Shown here one piece after another: positions 4,897 to 6,322 of a stretch of 6,322 nt of DNA (positions are counted from its first letter, which is position 1; each line of letters opens with the position of its first letter). Below the pieces are notes generated by a model, which was given only the letters and a program-made list of their open reading frames with translations, did no database searches and was not told where the DNA came from. The position numbers were made by a program, and so were the translations under genes. Source of the DNA: an uncultured Clostridia bacterium (lineage in GTDB: Bacteria; Bacillota; Clostridia; Oscillospirales; CAG-382); NCBI GenBank assembly GCA_947627335.1, contig CANQVQ010000092.1, positions 1 through 6,322 on the forward strand, read 5' to 3'.

Positions 4897-6018
4897 TTAG
4901 TTTTCCGCACAGAGCTGTTGTACAATTTGTCGCATTTCGGGCATTTTTCGGGTAATATCCCTCGCAAGAGCCGTCTGGCATATGGCGCGAACCCTATTAT
5001 GACGGGTTTTGTGGCACTTAAAATACACATCTCCGTCCAAATCGTCCTTCAAAAAGCGGGCGGAAAGCTCCAGCGTCAGCAGCAAAACCCCGTCGGGGAG
5101 GGTTTCCAGCTCGGTCGGGGTCAGAAATTTTCCGACCTCGGGCAGAAAACCTTGTGCAAACTGCGCAAAAGCGTCCAGATCCAGCCGGGCGTTCGCCCCG
5201 TCGTCGGAATCCTCCGGCAGGGTGTTGCAGGCGAAGCGGACGGCGTCGCCGAAATCGTGTCCCGCGAACCCGGGCATGACCGTATCCAGATCCAGTACGG
5301 CGAGCGGCTCGAACGTGGACGCGTCGAACATGACGTTGCTGCACTTCGTATCGTTATGCACGACGCGCACCGGCAGTTTCCCCTGCGCGTGCAGGCGGTC
5401 GTACAGGTCGATCCGCCCCGCCATGGACAGCAGTTCGTCGTAGACCTCGCGCACGTCCGCCAACCGTCCGCACACGTCCGCACGGGCGGAAGCGGCGAGG
5501 TCGGCGAAGCGCTTGGGGGTGTTGTGGAAATCCGGGATGGTCACATGGAGCTTTCCGACCGGGAAATCCGTGAGAAGCGCCTGAAAGCGGCCGAACGCCT
5601 GTCCCGTCCCGCGCAGCAGGCGGGGGTCCGGCTGGTCGGTCCCGAAGGAATCGTAGACGTAGGAGACCGCCCGGAAGCAGCCCTCCGGGAGGGTGTGAAA
5701 AAAGCTGCCGTCGCACTTGCGGTAGTAATGCAGGACGCGACGGTGCAGGTCGGTCACGCCCTGTGCGAGCAGCTTTTCCTCGATATGGGCGGTGACGGCG
5801 TAAGCGTTTTCGGCGACGTCCTCGGGCGACGCGAACACGCTGCGGTTGATGCGTTGGATGACATAGCGACGGTTGGTCCCGTCGGGCAGTGCGGTTACCA
5901 GAACGTAGGTATCGTTGATGTTGCCGCCGCACACGGCATGGTGGCGGACGTAGACGCCTTTAAGGGAGAATGCGCGGATCAGCTCGCCGAATACGGCGGG
6001 AGAGAGTTGATTCTGCAC
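4897..6018 (-). CDS. APH-fold sugar kinase, N-acetylhexosamine 1-kinase-like
   Basis: A 373-residue kinase of the aminoglycoside/choline phosphotransferase fold. The likely reaction is ATP-dependent 1-phosphorylation of GlcNAc/GalNAc, as in NahK of the bifidobacterial lacto-N-biose pathway. Visible parts: the nucleotide-binding turn GGNINDTYVL (31-40), IQRIN with the N-lobe strand (54-58), the catalytic loop VVHNDTKCSNVMFD (219-232) with Asp223 as base and Asn228, then LDLDTVMPGFAGHDFGDAVRF (242-262) with metal-binding Asp. The C-lobe has ARFLKDDLDGDVYF (320-333), which is close to what I recall of NahK. An aminoglycoside-resistance role is unlikely given these sugar-kinase features. The start is GTG at 6018 with AAGGAG (6029-6034) 10 nt upstream; an ATG at 6023 is better spaced (5 nt) but out of frame. 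The gene follows the right-edge gene by 32 nt, likely one operon. Substrate assignment is from remembered motifs and moderate in certainty. Confidence 0.82.
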   Translation of the reverse strand: MQNQLSPAVFGELIRAFSLKGVYVRHHAVCGGNINDTYVLVTALPDGTNRRYVIQRINRSVFASPEDVAENAYAVTAHIEEKLLAQGVTDLHRRVLHYYRKCDGSFFHTLPEGCFRAVSYVYDSFGTDQPDPRLLRGTGQAFGRFQALLTDFPVGKLHVTIPDFHNTPKRFADLAASARADVCGRLADVREVYDELLSMAGRIDLYDRLHAQGKLPVRVVHNDTKCSNVMFDASTFEPLAVLDLDTVMPGFAGHDFGDAVRFACNTLPEDSDDGANARLDLDAFAQFAQGFLPEVGKFLTPTELETLPDGVLLLTLELSARFLKDDLDGDVYFKCHKTRHNRVRAICQTALARDITRKMPEMRQIVQQLCAEN

Positions 6019-6050
6019 GGCATTGGTGCTCCTTCGTATTTGTTTATTTT

Positions 6051-6322
6051 TTAGATACGATCGACGAACCAGAACGGGTCCTCGCGGAGTTTCGCGTCGG
6101 CCTTCTCCCAGAGCGGTGCGCAGCGCATGAGGTGGCAGGGAGCCTGCAGGATGTTCCCGGTGCGCAGCTCGTCGCCGGTCAGCAGGTCCTCCATGCGGCG
6201 GTACTGCTGGGAGACGCCTTGGAAATCGTGGGCATAGCAGGGGCGGACGACGGTTTTGCCGGTTTCGTCGGTCAGTTCGTAGTCATAGCGGTCCTCGAAC
6301 AGGTACGGCGGGCGGGAAAGCT
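6051..6322 (-). CDS. Unrecognised protein, C-terminal 89 residues (partial)
   Basis: An open frame enters from the right edge and ends at TAA 6051-6053. The visible 89 residues are well mixed, with acidic and aromatic content (PPYLFEDRYDYELTDETG near the edge, then QQYRRMEDLLTGDELRTGNIL, ending DPFWFVDRI). There is no membrane segment, signal or known motif in this part, and I do not recognise the family. The codon use and the stop followed by a ribosome binding site for the kinase mark it as a real gene. Being directly upstream of an amino-sugar kinase, it may belong to carbohydrate metabolism, but that rests on position only. Confidence 0.75.
   Translation of the reverse strand, partial: LSRPPYLFEDRYDYELTDETGKTVVRPCYAHDFQGVSQQYRRMEDLLTGDELRTGNILQAPCHLMRCAPLWEKADAKLREDPFWFVDRI

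Noticed and set aside
4897..6018. An aminoglycoside resistance enzyme
   Set aside because: The fold is shared, but the motifs after the catalytic loop (LDLDTVMPGFAGHDFGDA) fit sugar 1-kinases and the gene sits in a probable metabolic operon.
4864..6054. A 396-codon open frame on the plus strand covering the whole kinase gene
   Set aside because: It is antisense to a gene with clear family motifs; its translation matches nothing recognisable and has the composition expected from the complement of GC-rich codons. No ribosome binding site or promoter supports it.

Overview
The window is a GC-rich (by eye about 60%) piece of a chromosome in which every gene I can support runs on the minus strand. 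The organism looks like a Gram-positive Firmicute, most likely a gut clostridium of the Oscillospiraceae/Ruminococcaceae type. The reasons are strong AAGGAG-type ribosome binding sites, textbook TTGACA/TATAAT-like promoters in short AT-rich gaps between GC-rich genes, a SigH-like sigma factor, a small double zinc-ribbon protein typical of Clostridia, and a secreted protein ending in a degenerate PxTGD-like wall/membrane anchor. This placement is inference from gene content, not a database match.

Layout from the right edge in the direction of transcription: (1) 6322-4897 holds the 3' end of an unrecognised gene and, 32 nt downstream, an APH-fold sugar kinase that resembles N-acetylhexosamine 1-kinase; the two look like one operon. 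(2) 4837-4168 is a SigH-like sigma-70 family factor with its own consensus promoter, but a TTG start preceded by two tiny overlapping reading frames. (3) 4128-3714 is a 90-residue double zinc-ribbon protein with promoter, ribosome binding site and terminator all visible. (4) 3598-2491 is a single-gene unit encoding a secreted discoidin-like (F5/8 type C) protein with a Ser/Ala/Thr-rich stalk and a C-terminal membrane helix, closed by a strong terminator. (5) 2490-1889 is about 600 nt without a credible gene but packed with at least seven inverted repeats. (6) 1888-1 is the start of a pyrimidine operon: a perfect promoter, pyrC (dihydroorotase), then carA (carbamoyl-phosphate synthase small subunit), which overlaps pyrC by 14 nt and runs off the left edge.

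The clearest biology is de novo pyrimidine synthesis (pyrC-carA). The kinase suggests salvage of amino sugars released from host or milk glycans, and the F5/8-type protein could bind glycans at the cell surface; a link between these two is only suggestive because they are separate transcription units. The feature least explained by known genes is the palindrome-rich non-coding block between the surface protein and pyrC.
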